The notes below the pieces were generated by a model. The model did no database searches, had not been told where the DNA came from, and saw only the letters and a list, made by a program, of their open reading frames with translations. Below are positions 9,356 through 19,059 of a DNA stretch of 64,000 nt, piece by piece. The DNA lies in assembly GCF_947499065.1 (NCBI RefSeq), contig NZ_CANMMT010000009.1, forward strand, positions 62,001 through 126,000, given 5' to 3'. The stretch comes from an uncultured Tenacibaculum sp. GTDB lineage: Bacteria > Bacteroidota > Bacteroidia > Flavobacteriales > Flavobacteriaceae. Both the position numbers and the translations under genes were made by a program. Within the stretch, counting starts at the first letter, position 1. The number at the start of each line of letters is the position of its first letter.

Positions 9356-10511
9356 AATATTAATCATAGAAGACGAAGCGGCAATCCGTAGAGTTTTAAA
9401 AAAAATCATTACAGAAGAGAATGATGCTTATGAAGTAGAGGAGGCTGAAGATGGTTTGGCTGGAATTGAAATGATTAAGAATAAAGATTACGATTTAGTA
9501 TTGTGCGATATTAAAATGCCAAAAATGGATGGTGTTGAGGTATTAGAAAAAGCAAAAAAACTAAAACCAGAAACTGCAATGGTTATGATTTCTGGTCACG
9601 GTGATTTAGATACTGCTGTTAATACTATGCGTTTAGGTGCTTTTGATTATATATCGAAACCACCAGATTTAAATAGGTTATTAAATACAGTTCGTAATGC
9701 TTTAGATCGTACAGAGTTAGTTGTAGAGAACAAGCGCCTTAAAAAGAAGGTGAGTAAGAGCTACGAAATGATTGGTGAGAGTGATGAAATTACTCATATT
9801 AAAGATATTATTGAAAAAGTAGCCGCTACCGATGCACGTGTTTTAATTACAGGACCTAACGGAACTGGAAAAGAATTAGTTGCACACTGGTTGCACGAAA
9901 AATCAGATCGTTCAAAAGCACCAATGATTGAGGTAAACTGTGCTGCAATTCCATCGGAATTAATAGAAAGCGAATTATTTGGTCATGTAAAAGGATCATT
10001 TACAGGAGCTAATAAAGATAGGGCAGGTAAGTTTGAGGCAGCTAATGGAGGAACTATTTTCTTAGATGAGATAGGAGATATGAGTTTGTCAGCACAAGCA
10101 AAAGTATTACGTGCTTTACAAGAAAATAGAATTTCGAGAGTAGGTTCGGATAAGGATATTAAAGTAAATGTTAGAGTTGTAGCTGCAACCAACAAAGATT
10201 TAAAAAAGGAAATAGCTGAAGGACGTTTCCGTGAAGATTTATATCACCGTTTAGCAGTAATCTTAATCAAAGTTCCTGCTTTAAATGATAGAAGAGGCGA
10301 TATTCCTTTATTGGTAAACTTCTTTGCCGATAAGATTTCTAAGGAACAAGGGATGCCTAAAAAGGAGTTTTCTAAAGAGGCAATAACATTATTACAAGAA
10401 TACGATTGGACTGGAAATATCCGTGAGTTGAGAAACGTAGTAGAGCGTTTAATTATTTTAGGAGAAAAAACAGTTTCTAAAAACGATGTAAAATTGTTTG
10501 CTAGTAAATAG
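9348..10511 (+). CDS. Sigma-54-type response regulator without DNA-binding domain
   Basis: 387 residues. Receiver domain: acidic pair E8/D9, phospho-acceptor D54, S82 and K104. AAA+ domain: Walker A GPNGTGKE at 169-176, sigma-54 contact loop GSFTGA at 216-221 (in place of the usual GAFTGA), Walker B GGTIFLDE at about 234-241, then NIRELRNVVERL. The protein ends about 15 residues after this and has no room for the Fis-like helix-turn-helix normal in NtrC relatives of 440-480 aa. It would therefore activate sigma-54 RNA polymerase from solution, as reported for FlgR of Helicobacter and CtcC of Chlamydia. No histidine kinase gene is adjacent. Confidence 0.88.
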   Translation: MSKILIIEDEAAIRRVLKKIITEENDAYEVEEAEDGLAGIEMIKNKDYDLVLCDIKMPKMDGVEVLEKAKKLKPETAMVMISGHGDLDTAVNTMRLGAFDYISKPPDLNRLLNTVRNALDRTELVVENKRLKKKVSKSYEMIGESDEITHIKDIIEKVAATDARVLITGPNGTGKELVAHWLHEKSDRSKAPMIEVNCAAIPSELIESELFGHVKGSFTGANKDRAGKFEAANGGTIFLDEIGDMSLSAQAKVLRALQENRISRVGSDKDIKVNVRVVAATNKDLKKEIAEGRFREDLYHRLAVILIKVPALNDRRGDIPLLVNFFADKISKEQGMPKKEFSKEAITLLQEYDWTGNIRELRNVVERLIILGEKTVSKNDVKLFASK

Positions 10512-10530
10512 CTAAACAATAATGAATAAA

Positions 10531-10557
10531 AAAAGGTGATCGTTCAGATCACCTTTT
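10531..10557. terminator. Bidirectional terminator between response regulator and katG
   Basis: Perfect 11-bp stem AAAAGGTGATC (10531-10541) / GATCACCTTTT (10547-10557) with loop GTTCA. T-runs on both strands serve the two convergent genes. Confidence 0.9.
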
Positions 10558-10577
10558 TTTATTTAACAAACAAAATT

Positions 10578-12806
<2,229 letters not shown>

Positions 12807-12807
12807 T

Positions 12808-12815
12808 CAAATTTA
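12808..12815 (-). promoter_or_regulatory. Putative katG -7 promoter element
   Basis: On the minus strand this reads TAAATTTG, matching the Bacteroidota -7 consensus TAnnTTTG, about 30 bp before the chosen katG start. No clear -33 TTG was seen. The 322-bp stretch 12780-13101 otherwise holds only this box, the peroxiredoxin box and AT-rich DNA. Confidence 0.5.
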
Positions 12816-13054
12816 CGATAAATCATTGAATAATTTTTATCTATATTTTTTATTTAATTATAAGTTAATGTTATTGTTGTGATTGTTTGTTTTTATGGTT
12901 AACGCCCTAAGTAATTGATTTTGTTTATGTAGCGAAGTGCAAAATTGTGGTTTTTTGGAGGCTGTTTTTGACTGTTTTTTACCACATCGAAAAAACCTAT
13001 AGTGGAATAAAAAAATAAAGTTGTTTTTAAGCTTTTAAAGCTTGAAGAATAAAA

Positions 13055-13062
13055 TATCTTTG
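13055..13062 (+). promoter_or_regulatory. Putative peroxiredoxin -7 promoter element
   Basis: TATCTTTG matches TAnnTTTG and lies 40 bp before the peroxiredoxin ATG. The -33 element is not convincing. Confidence 0.55.
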
Positions 13063-13101
13063 CCGCTGTAAAAAAATTTTTAATCATTAAAATAATATAA
13101 A

Positions 13102-13743
13102 ATGGCTACATTAGTTGGTAAGAAATTCCCAAATTTAAGCGTTGATGCAATGAACGAAATGGGAGATACTTTTAAGTTAAATGTTTTAGAAGAAGCAGCA
13201 AACAACAAGAAGAAAGTATTATTATTCTGGTACCCAAAAGATTTTACTTTTGTTTGTCCTACTGAATTACACGCTTTCCAAGCAGCTTTAGGTGAGTTTG
13301 AGAAAAGAAACACTATGGTAATTGGAGCTTCTTGTGATACTCCTGAAGTACACTTTGCTTGGTTAAACCAATCTAAAGATAACGGAGGAATTGAAGGTGT
13401 TACTTATCCTTTATTAGCAGATAGCAACCGTAACTTATCTTCAATCTTAGGTATTTTAGATATTACTAATGAAGTATTTGACGAAGCTACTCAAACTGTA
13501 CAAGTTGAAGGTGATAACGTTACTTATAGAGCTACTTATTTAATTGACGAAGAAGGAACTGTATTTCACGAAGGTGTAAACCACATGCCAGTTGGTCGTA
13601 ACGTAAACGAGTTTTTACGTTTAATCGATGCTTACACTCACGTACAAGAAAAAGGTGAGGTTTGTCCAGCAAACTGGGAAGAAGGTAAAGAAGCAATGCA
13701 ACCTAACGCCAAAGCTACTGCAGAATATTTAGCTGTAAACTAA
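13102..13743 (+). CDS. 2-Cys peroxiredoxin (AhpC/TSA, Prx1 type)
   Basis: 213 residues. The peroxidatic cysteine C52 is in DFTFVCPTELHAFQ, and the resolving cysteine (about residue 188) is in GEVCPANWEEGKEAM. Reduces H2O2, organic hydroperoxides or peroxynitrite using a thiol donor. The donor is probably the thioredoxin-like protein encoded 84 bp downstream. Codon use is strongly biased (TTC, AAC, GGT), as expected for a highly expressed protein. Confidence 0.95.
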   Translation: MATLVGKKFPNLSVDAMNEMGDTFKLNVLEEAANNKKKVLLFWYPKDFTFVCPTELHAFQAALGEFEKRNTMVIGASCDTPEVHFAWLNQSKDNGGIEGVTYPLLADSNRNLSSILGILDITNEVFDEATQTVQVEGDNVTYRATYLIDEEGTVFHEGVNHMPVGRNVNEFLRLIDAYTHVQEKGEVCPANWEEGKEAMQPNAKATAEYLAVN

Positions 13744-13756
13744 TATAATAATAAAA

Positions 13757-13811
13757 GAAAGGAATCAAGTTCGTGTGAGATAAGTGAAGGGGTCGAGCAC
13801 GAGCTCCTTTC
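13757..13811 (+). other. Long bulged hairpin between peroxiredoxin and thioredoxin genes
   Basis: GAAAGGA (13757-13763) pairs with TCCTTTC (13805-13811), and GTTCGTG (13769-13775) pairs with CACGAGC (13798-13804, one G-T). The two helices stack with a 5-base bulge (ATCAA) on the left and a 22-base terminal loop. No T-run follows. It could be an mRNA stability or processing element that sets peroxiredoxin above thioredoxin expression. Confidence 0.6.
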
Positions 13812-13827
13812 GGAAACAATATAAACT

Positions 13828-14139
13828 ATGGTACAAGAATTAAGTCAAGATAATTTAACAGAAATCGTTTCAAGCAACTCAAAAGTAGTAGTACAATTTT
13901 CGGCTACTTGGTGTGGTAACTGCCGTATTATGAAGCCAAAATTTAAAAAGTTATCTTCTGAAAATGAAGACACTGCTTTTGTAATTGTTGATGCTGAAAA
14001 GTTTCCTGAAAGTAGAAAGTTAGCAGATGTAAGTAACTTACCAACGTTTGCAACTTTTGTAGATGGTAAATTTGTAAACCAAGTTCAAACGAACAAGTTT
14101 GATGTTTTAAAAGACTTGGTAAACGAAGTAGTAGCATAA
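13828..14139 (+). CDS. Thioredoxin-family protein with WCGNC active site
   Basis: 103-residue single-domain thioredoxin fold. The active site is FSATWCGNCRIMKP with C29 and C32; Asn replaces the usual Pro, which changes redox potential. The cis-Pro is in NLPTFATFVDG. Likely electron donor to the upstream peroxiredoxin. It lies in a three-gene series Prx - Trx - small acidic protein, each separated by a structured spacer. Confidence 0.9.
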   Translation: MVQELSQDNLTEIVSSNSKVVVQFSATWCGNCRIMKPKFKKLSSENEDTAFVIVDAEKFPESRKLADVSNLPTFATFVDGKFVNQVQTNKFDVLKDLVNEVVA

Positions 14140-14144
14140 TAAAA

Positions 14145-14222
14145 CGTCATTACGAACGTAGTGAAGTAATCTTTTTTAAACTAACAGATTGCCACAGCAA
14201 ATTCTATTTGCTTCGCAATGAC
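14145..14222. repeat. Dispersed inverted repeat of the CGTCATTGCGAG...GCAATGAC type
   Basis: The 78-bp spacer begins CGTCATTACGAACGTAGTGA and ends TTTGCTTCGCAATGAC, with internal AGTAATCT / AGATTGCC arms. These edges are those of a small interspersed palindromic element that I know from many flavobacterial and other genomes. The left half carries several differences from the right arm. It is non-coding and could form a hairpin in the mRNA between thioredoxin and the next gene. Confidence 0.7.
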
Positions 14223-14233
14223 AAAATAATAAT

Positions 14234-14491
14234 ATGAAATTACCAGTTATTAAACACTTAACTTCTTTTATTGAAGAAAACGACCAAGATTACGTACTAG
14301 AAACGATTGAAACTTTAGAAGCTTTAACTGAAGTTCCTTCTTTAAAAGATGAGGAGTTAGACGTTATAGGTGAGTTAATATCGAATATGTACGGTGCTAT
14401 TGAGGTTGATAAAATGGTAAAAGATGGTACCCCTAAAAAAGAAGCGTTGAATAATTTTATGAAACGTGTTTTAGGATCAATTGATAAATAG
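14234..14491 (+). CDS. Small conserved acidic protein (DUF6952-like)
   Basis: 85 residues, acidic, predicted helical, no cysteine, no signal peptide. The sequence (MKLPVIKHLTSFIEENDQDY, later ELISNMYGAIEVDKM) matches what I remember as a small protein family found next to peroxiredoxin/thioredoxin genes in Flavobacteriia; the DUF number is from memory and uncertain. A terminator follows at once. Confidence 0.75.
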   Translation: MKLPVIKHLTSFIEENDQDYVLETIETLEALTEVPSLKDEELDVIGELISNMYGAIEVDKMVKDGTPKKEALNNFMKRVLGSIDK

Positions 14492-14510
14492 TTTAAACCT
14501 ATACTATATA

Positions 14511-14539
14511 AAAATCCCGAGTATGATACTCGGGATTTT
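14511..14539. terminator. Terminator after the peroxiredoxin operon
   Basis: Perfect 12-bp stem AAAATCCCGAGT (14511-14522) / ACTCGGGATTTT (14528-14539), loop ATGAT, followed by T. Also serves as the end of the convergent 14567 gene. Confidence 0.92.
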
Positions 14540-14566
14540 TTGTTTACAGTTGTTGTAGATGAATTA

Positions 14567-15433
14567 TTAGTATTGCTTTAATACTTGAAATTCATCGTAA
14601 GTTAACAACCATTCCCCATTTACCTTTTCCCACTTTTCTAGGTAAATTTTTCCTTCTCCAATATTCATGCTCCATTGTGATGATAAGGTAGCACTGTTGG
14701 CTGTTTTAGCTGTAAATATTGGATTGTTATATATTAAGTTCTTAGCACCTTTGGCTATTAATTGTGTCCAAAATCCTTGAATGTCTTTTTTAGCGTTTAA
14801 TGATGCAAATGGTACTGCATTCATAGTTGCTTTTTCTGAATATCCATTACCGCATACAGCTCCTTTTCCTGCATTGAATCCTTGAATCCATTGTATCGAT
14901 GCTTTAATTACTTCTTCTAATGCTATATGACTTGCTACTGGATTTGTTTTATTTTCTTGTGGTGTTTTAAATTTCTCTAAAACCTCAAAGTTATCGTAGC
15001 TTAGTAACCATTTTCCTTCTTTTTTCACCCATTTTTCTTGATAAATAATTCCTCTACCTACATTCATACTCCAGTTTGCCGATAAGAATGCTGTTGTTTT
15101 ATTAGCTACTTCTATTTGTACATTGGTATAAATTAAATTGGTAGCTCCCGATTGTATAAAAGGCGTCCAAAATTCTGAAATTTCTTTTTTCCCTTTTTTA
15201 ACTCCAAACGGTTGGGCATTCATTACCGCATTTTGTGTATAACCATTTACACATGCTTTTGCATTTCCTTTGTTAAAGTTGGTAATCCATTCTTTGCTTG
15301 CCTTTAATACTTCTAAGGCTACTTTATGTTGTGCAGTTGGTTTGTATGCTGAAAATGCTTGGGTGTTTTGTCCAAAAGTTAAGGCGCTTACTCCTAATAA
15401 TACCGTAAGTATTCTTGCTCTTAAATTTCTCAT
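14567..15433 (-). CDS. Secreted protein with two NTF2-like/SnoaL domains
   Basis: 288 residues with signal peptide (MRNLRARILTVLLGVSALTFGQ). Two homologous halves (about 42-155 and 170-285) share the order KAS.(E/Q)WI..FN.G, NGY, A.MNA.PF, I..FW, NLIY.N, WSMN.G.G.IY.EKW, G.WLL.YD.F.VL. These match the SnoaL/DUF4440 NTF2-like fold, so the gene arose by tandem duplication. NTF2-like folds bind small ligands or catalyse isomerase reactions; no substrate is evident. Transcribed convergently with the peroxiredoxin operon; the Crp/Fnr gene is next upstream. Confidence 0.8.
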   Translation of the reverse strand: MRNLRARILTVLLGVSALTFGQNTQAFSAYKPTAQHKVALEVLKASKEWITNFNKGNAKACVNGYTQNAVMNAQPFGVKKGKKEISEFWTPFIQSGATNLIYTNVQIEVANKTTAFLSANWSMNVGRGIIYQEKWVKKEGKWLLSYDNFEVLEKFKTPQENKTNPVASHIALEEVIKASIQWIQGFNAGKGAVCGNGYSEKATMNAVPFASLNAKKDIQGFWTQLIAKGAKNLIYNNPIFTAKTANSATLSSQWSMNIGEGKIYLEKWEKVNGEWLLTYDEFQVLKQY

Positions 15434-15506
15434 ATCGATTGTGTTTTATATCCGATACAAAGAAAAATAGATTGCAGGCGGCATACCTGTGCCTTTTGTC
15501 ACAAGC

Positions 15507-16127
15507 TTAGGAATTATTTAGTAAAACAATTTCTTTTTGTCCTAAATGGAGTTGTTTATTTTTTTCTAACTTCTTTAATAAGCGGGAAATAACTTCTCGT
15601 GTAGTTCCTAATTCTCTGGCTAACTCTTGGTGTGATTTTTTTACAATATTGTTATCTGCCTTTGCAAGGAGATAATCGAACAAACGATCTTTTAAGGGTT
15701 GGAAGGCTAAGTTGGCATACTGATTTATTAAGTGATTGTAGCTTTCTCTAAATGTTTTGGTAGTAAATGTGTTCCAGGATTTGTATTTAAAATTCCAATC
15801 TCTTACAAATCGCACTGGAATGTTTATGAGGGTACATTCTTCTTCTACAATAGCATTTACAGTACTTTTACAATCTTCAAAGCAAGCTGAAAGCGATAGG
15901 GTACAGGCTTCCATAGCATTTAAATAGTAGATAAGAATTTCTCTGTCTTCATTTTCTTGGTATACTCGTACTTTTCCTTTCAATACAATTTTTAATACTT
16001 TTATGTATTGATTGTTTTTAATGATGAATTCTCCTTTTTGATGCGTGCTTATACTAGCAATTTCTCGAAGTTCGTTTTGTAATGTTTCTTCTGTTATTCC
16101 TAATTGATTTATAAAATTCTCTATCAT
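15507..16127 (-). CDS. Crp/Fnr-family transcriptional regulator
   Basis: 206 residues. A cyclic-nucleotide-binding-like beta-roll (about 15-120) is followed by a helix-turn-helix of the Crp type (QELARELGTTREVISRLLKKLE). No N-terminal Fnr cysteine cluster. The two Cys in ACFEDCK are in the beta-roll. It is separated by ~70 bp from the NTF2-like gene and probably regulates it. Just upstream of its start begins the cassette-like array. Confidence 0.9.
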   Translation of the reverse strand: MIENFINQLGITEETLQNELREIASISTHQKGEFIIKNNQYIKVLKIVLKGKVRVYQENEDREILIYYLNAMEACTLSLSACFEDCKSTVNAIVEEECTLINIPVRFVRDWNFKYKSWNTFTTKTFRESYNHLINQYANLAFQPLKDRLFDYLLAKADNNIVKKSHQELARELGTTREVISRLLKKLEKNKQLHLGQKEIVLLNNS

Positions 16128-16204
16128 TTATTTTTATCTACCTAACTGCAAAATTAGATAAAATTGCTTTCAGTTTTTTATTTTACTGCTATCTTATTAC
16201 TAAT

Positions 16205-16211
16205 GTTATAG
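16205..16211 (+). other. Probable outer edge of the cassette array
   Basis: GTTATAG here resembles the reverse complement of the core TTATAAC at 16879-16885, on the other side of the next gene. It would be the left core of the first unit, without a palindrome body to its left. The 174-bp gap 16128-16301 shows nothing else recognisable. Confidence 0.35.
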
Positions 16212-16301
16212 AGCATAATGTAGCTGTCAGTTTAGAGTCTTATTGGTATGGACCTTACTATCTTGGTTTCTTGTAATTGGAGTATATTCTATTAAGAAAG
16301 T

Positions 16302-16862
16302 TTAGCAATTTGTCCAAGGATATGCACATTGATACTTTCTTTCAAGCCAACCAATAATTTCTTTTCCTTTATATATAAATTTTAGCTTAGCCCATGTTCC
16401 TGAAACAGCAATTAATTCTGTTGATAAATAGTCAGTAGCAGTGAAAACTACTTTTGATTTTTTATCTGGGTTTTCATAAAAATTCATTTTGATTCCTGAG
16501 TCTGGCCCTAAATCGGGTAGAAAAATCTTCATGTCTTTTGCTAATACCCACTTATTTTTAAATTTTCCAATATTATTATTTAATTCATGATTTTCACAAC
16601 CAGGTAGAACAATGATATTTTCAATTTTTAGCCAACCTTTTTTTGAATCGGATATAGCGAACTTATACCAACAATGAAGCTTGTTTAAAGGAGGGAGTTT
16701 TGCTATTTTTTTTCCATTAAAATTATCATAAAGAACTATAGGTTCTTTATTTTTATGAGGATAAAAGCATTCAACAAAGTTACGAAAGAATATTTCTGTA
16801 CGTTTTTGAGCTGTGAGATTTAATGAATTGAATATTATTAATAGTACTATTATCTTTTTCAT
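16302..16862 (-). CDS. Secreted SH3-like protein (array gene 1)
   Basis: 186 residues with signal peptide (MKKIIVLLIIFNSLNLTAQ). Two stretches resemble bacterial SH3-like modules: WYKFAISDSKKGWLKIENI and the later VSGTWAKLKFIYKGKEIIGWLER. Ends in a Cys-containing tail (QCAYPWTNC). Function unknown; periplasmic or surface location inferred. First unit of the palindrome-separated gene array, with site A immediately upstream of its start. Confidence 0.65.
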   Translation of the reverse strand: MKKIIVLLIIFNSLNLTAQKRTEIFFRNFVECFYPHKNKEPIVLYDNFNGKKIAKLPPLNKLHCWYKFAISDSKKGWLKIENIIVLPGCENHELNNNIGKFKNKWVLAKDMKIFLPDLGPDSGIKMNFYENPDKKSKVVFTATDYLSTELIAVSGTWAKLKFIYKGKEIIGWLERKYQCAYPWTNC

Positions 16863-16878
16863 ATGTTGATTAATCTTG

Positions 16879-17009
16879 TTATAACGGTTTCGGCTATGGG
16901 TAGTTGCGTGGAGTAGTACTTAACTTTGTAAGTACACATCAAACTGAAAATCTGCGAGAATTTTCAGAATTAAGCGAGAACAAGCAATTACTTATAGCCA
17001 TTGTTGTGT
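16879..17009. repeat. attC-like palindrome A (131 nt)
   Basis: Left core TTATAAC, right core GTTGTGT. Arms CGGCTATGGGTAGTTGC and GCAATTACTTATAGCC pair imperfectly around a central hairpin made by AAAATCTGCGAGAATTTT. Same body family as site F. Right core matches the far end of the next gene (GCACAAC at 17675), not its own left core. Confidence 0.75.
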
Positions 17010-17018
17010 GTTCGTTTT

Positions 17019-17678
17019 TTATTTCCATTGTTTATTTTTCAGACTTGTCCTTTTATAAACATAACTTGTGTCCATTATTATTTTATTCCATTTAAAAATA
17101 ACCTTTTCGTTTGTTATAAATTCAGGTATTGCATTCAAGTCCAAATCTTTTATTAAAACGTCAATTTCATTATAATTCGGATTGTCAATTTCAATTTTTT
17201 CGCTCTGACTCAAAAAACTATATTCAATATTTTTTATCGAATTGCCCTGAAATTCAGCAATTCCATTTTCATCTGTGGCTTTAATTTGTGCTCTGTCATT
17301 TATAAAAATATTAGAAGCTCCCAAAGAGCCGTTTTTATCAGATATTCGAATTTTTACTTTCCCTTTTAGGTTTGGATTTACTTTTCCAATGTATGTCGTT
17401 TTAGGAAATTTAGGTTGCTTGAAAGTGTTTATCACGACAGTATCCTTAGAAACTCTTTTCCAAGTTCCCTTTAAAACACTTCCACCACCAACATCGTAAA
17501 AAATATAATATTCAAAAGTGTTATCAGATTTTAGTTCAATTTGAGTGCAAGCAAAATAACTTTTTCCGCATTTACCATATAAACCAACAACTGATTTATT
17601 CGTTGAACACGAACTTAAAAAAGTCAAGAGTAAAATCAGTTTAAAATATTTCAAAATTTGGTTTTTCAAATGATGCAC
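17019..17678 (-). CDS. Lipoprotein with carboxypeptidase-regulatory-like domain (array gene 2)
   Basis: 219 residues with lipobox ILLLTFLSSC. The central part (VKIRISDKNGSLGASNIFIN, then ATDENGIAEFQG) looks like the beta-sandwich of the CarboxypepD_reg family. No ATG exists near the N-terminus. The longest frame starts at a GTG whose bases belong to the core of palindrome B (GTTGTGC on the minus strand), so the start codon may be provided by the site; TTG codons lie further inside. Function unknown. Confidence 0.65.
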   Translation of the reverse strand: MHHLKNQILKYFKLILLLTFLSSCSTNKSVVGLYGKCGKSYFACTQIELKSDNTFEYYIFYDVGGGSVLKGTWKRVSKDTVVINTFKQPKFPKTTYIGKVNPNLKGKVKIRISDKNGSLGASNIFINDRAQIKATDENGIAEFQGNSIKNIEYSFLSQSEKIEIDNPNYNEIDVLIKDLDLNAIPEFITNEKVIFKWNKIIMDTSYVYKRTSLKNKQWK

Positions 17679-17806
17679 AACGGTCTCATATAACCATCAG
17701 TTACGGTATTAAAGGTAATAATTTTGATAAAGAACTGGCTTTAGCAATTACGAGTGGGTTCGGACGTAGTCAAATCCGCCGTAATAGTGGTTATACATTG
17801 TTGTGC
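17675..17806. repeat. attC-like palindrome B (132 nt)
   Basis: Cores GCACAAC and GTTGTGC. Body nearly identical to site E: GGTCTCATATAACCATCAG at the left, CCGCCGTAATAGTGG then TTATACATTG at the right, with GGTTCGGACGTAGTCAAATCC forming the apical region. Confidence 0.85.
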
Positions 17807-18433
17807 TTAGTTATTTTTTCGTTTAATATATTTCTTTTTAGTTTCTTTATTAATCAGATTTCCATTTTTGTCAAACGTTCTGATTATCGTTTTCCTTTTC
17901 TTGTTTTTATAAATTTCGTATTCGTTTAACTCTCCACTTTCGTCGAAGTAATTCACACGCACGTAATTCAGAGTGTAATTTTCGTAAAAAGTTTGTGTAA
18001 GTAATTTTCCGTTTTTTCTGAATTCGTTTATTTTAATTGGTCTTCCATTTTTAAATTCTCCTACTAGTCTTTTATTTCCATTTGAGTAAAAATCAGTTTC
18101 AGTTCCATCGCAAACTTTTTCACAATTCAGATAATTCCATTTTCTTGAATGTAATACACTTTTAAAAGAGAACAGAATTTTAGGAATTCTAATTGTATCA
18201 CTATTTGTTTTTATAATTGTTGAATATTGTCCAATTAAATCTCCACGTTTTGGAAAAATTGTTACCGTTTTATAGTTCAATTCAGGAAATGAATCAATTT
18301 CAAATTCAGGTTTAATTATTTTATTTGTACAAACATCATAAAATACTAAATTCAGCTTTTCTTTTCCGGTATTTTGGCTAAAACACGAGAAGTTGATTAT
18401 TAGCAGAAAGATTGATTTTATTACTGTTTTCAT
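17807..18433 (-). CDS. Secreted MORN-like/YwqK-type repeat protein (array gene 3)
   Basis: 208 residues from the ATG at 18431-18433 (MKTVIKSIFLLIINFSCFSQ, signal peptide). The C-terminal half has repeats of the form DFYSNGNKRLVGEFKNGRP and YFDESGELNEYEIYKN, like the MORN variant of YwqK-family proteins. Stop codon abuts the right core of palindrome B. Role unknown; in other species such repeats occur in toxin-neutralising proteins, but nothing here proves that. Confidence 0.65.
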   Translation of the reverse strand: MKTVIKSIFLLIINFSCFSQNTGKEKLNLVFYDVCTNKIIKPEFEIDSFPELNYKTVTIFPKRGDLIGQYSTIIKTNSDTIRIPKILFSFKSVLHSRKWNYLNCEKVCDGTETDFYSNGNKRLVGEFKNGRPIKINEFRKNGKLLTQTFYENYTLNYVRVNYFDESGELNEYEIYKNKKRKTIIRTFDKNGNLINKETKKKYIKRKNN

Positions 18434-18439
18434 AATTAA

Positions 18440-18572
18440 GCACAACGGTTTCGTATAACCGTCAATTACGGATTAATATGCGTTAATTTTTGGCTTAGCA
18501 CTGACTTTAGCAATTCCGAGTAGATTCGGACGTTGTCGAATCCGCCGTAATTGCGGTTATACATTGTTGTGC
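18440..18572. repeat. attC-like palindrome C (133 nt)
   Basis: Cores GCACAAC and GTTGTGC. Arms TATAACCGTCAATTACGG and CCGTAATTGCGGTTATA pair with one extra T on the left; apex GATTCGGACGTTGTCGAATC is a hairpin. Body nearly identical to site I. Confidence 0.88.
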
Positions 18573-18579
18573 ATAGTTT

Positions 18580-18969
18580 TTATTCACATATTTTATTTTT
18601 TTCAATCCACGGGTTAATAAATTTCCTTTCAGTTCCGAGTATTGTTTTCGTTTTGGGTTCATCGAAAATCAGATAAAAATTCTTGCCTTTTTCCACGTAT
18701 TTGAATTTCAATTCCGTACAAAATTTTCCAGTTCCGTGATTCACGAGCATAGTTATAATTCCATTTTCAATTTTTATATCTTTCACTGATTCCACCATAA
18801 TAAAATTTAATTTTATGTCAGATGGGATTTCTTTTTCGCTATATTTTTCAAGGTCATTCATTTCAATCATCTCGTCAATGATCTCTTGAATCCATTTATT
18901 AATAGGTTTTTCTTGGTTTGTTTGGATGTTTGAAACCCCAATTAATAAAGTCAGTAAAATTATTTTCAT
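18580..18969 (-). CDS. Short exported protein of unknown function (array gene 4)
   Basis: 129 residues with a short hydrophobic N-terminus (MKIILLTLLIGVSNIQT) that may be a signal peptide. The rest is charged with no recognised domain. Flanked by sites C and D. No homology recognised. Confidence 0.55.
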   Translation of the reverse strand: MKIILLTLLIGVSNIQTNQEKPINKWIQEIIDEMIEMNDLEKYSEKEIPSDIKLNFIMVESVKDIKIENGIITMLVNHGTGKFCTELKFKYVEKGKNFYLIFDEPKTKTILGTERKFINPWIEKNKICE

Positions 18970-18987
18970 ATTCTTTTCTCAAATTAT

Positions 18988-19051
18988 TCACAACGGTTTT
19001 GTATATGGTTTGTTGCGTGGCTTAAGCACTAAATTATATACGGTGTTACCT
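18988..19051. repeat. attC-like palindrome D (64 nt, short form)
   Basis: Left core TCACAAC, right core GTTACCT. Short arms GTATAT and ATATAC; the loop contains GTTGCGTGGCTTAAGCACT, which recalls the middle of site A. The two cores do not match each other but each matches the far end of its own gene unit. Confidence 0.7.
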
Positions 19052-19059
19052 AATGTTTT

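Noticed and set aside
12899..13087. 62-codon minus-strand ORF in the katG-peroxiredoxin spacer
   Set aside because: It covers the likely peroxiredoxin promoter, has no recognisable protein character and no neighbour relation.
13080..13313. Antisense ORF over the peroxiredoxin gene
   Set aside because: Mirror of a strongly biased, clearly coding frame; no start signal or homology.
13757..13811. Terminator after the peroxiredoxin gene
   Set aside because: No T-run after the stem and the next gene follows at 17 bp; more likely an RNA-processing or stabilising hairpin.
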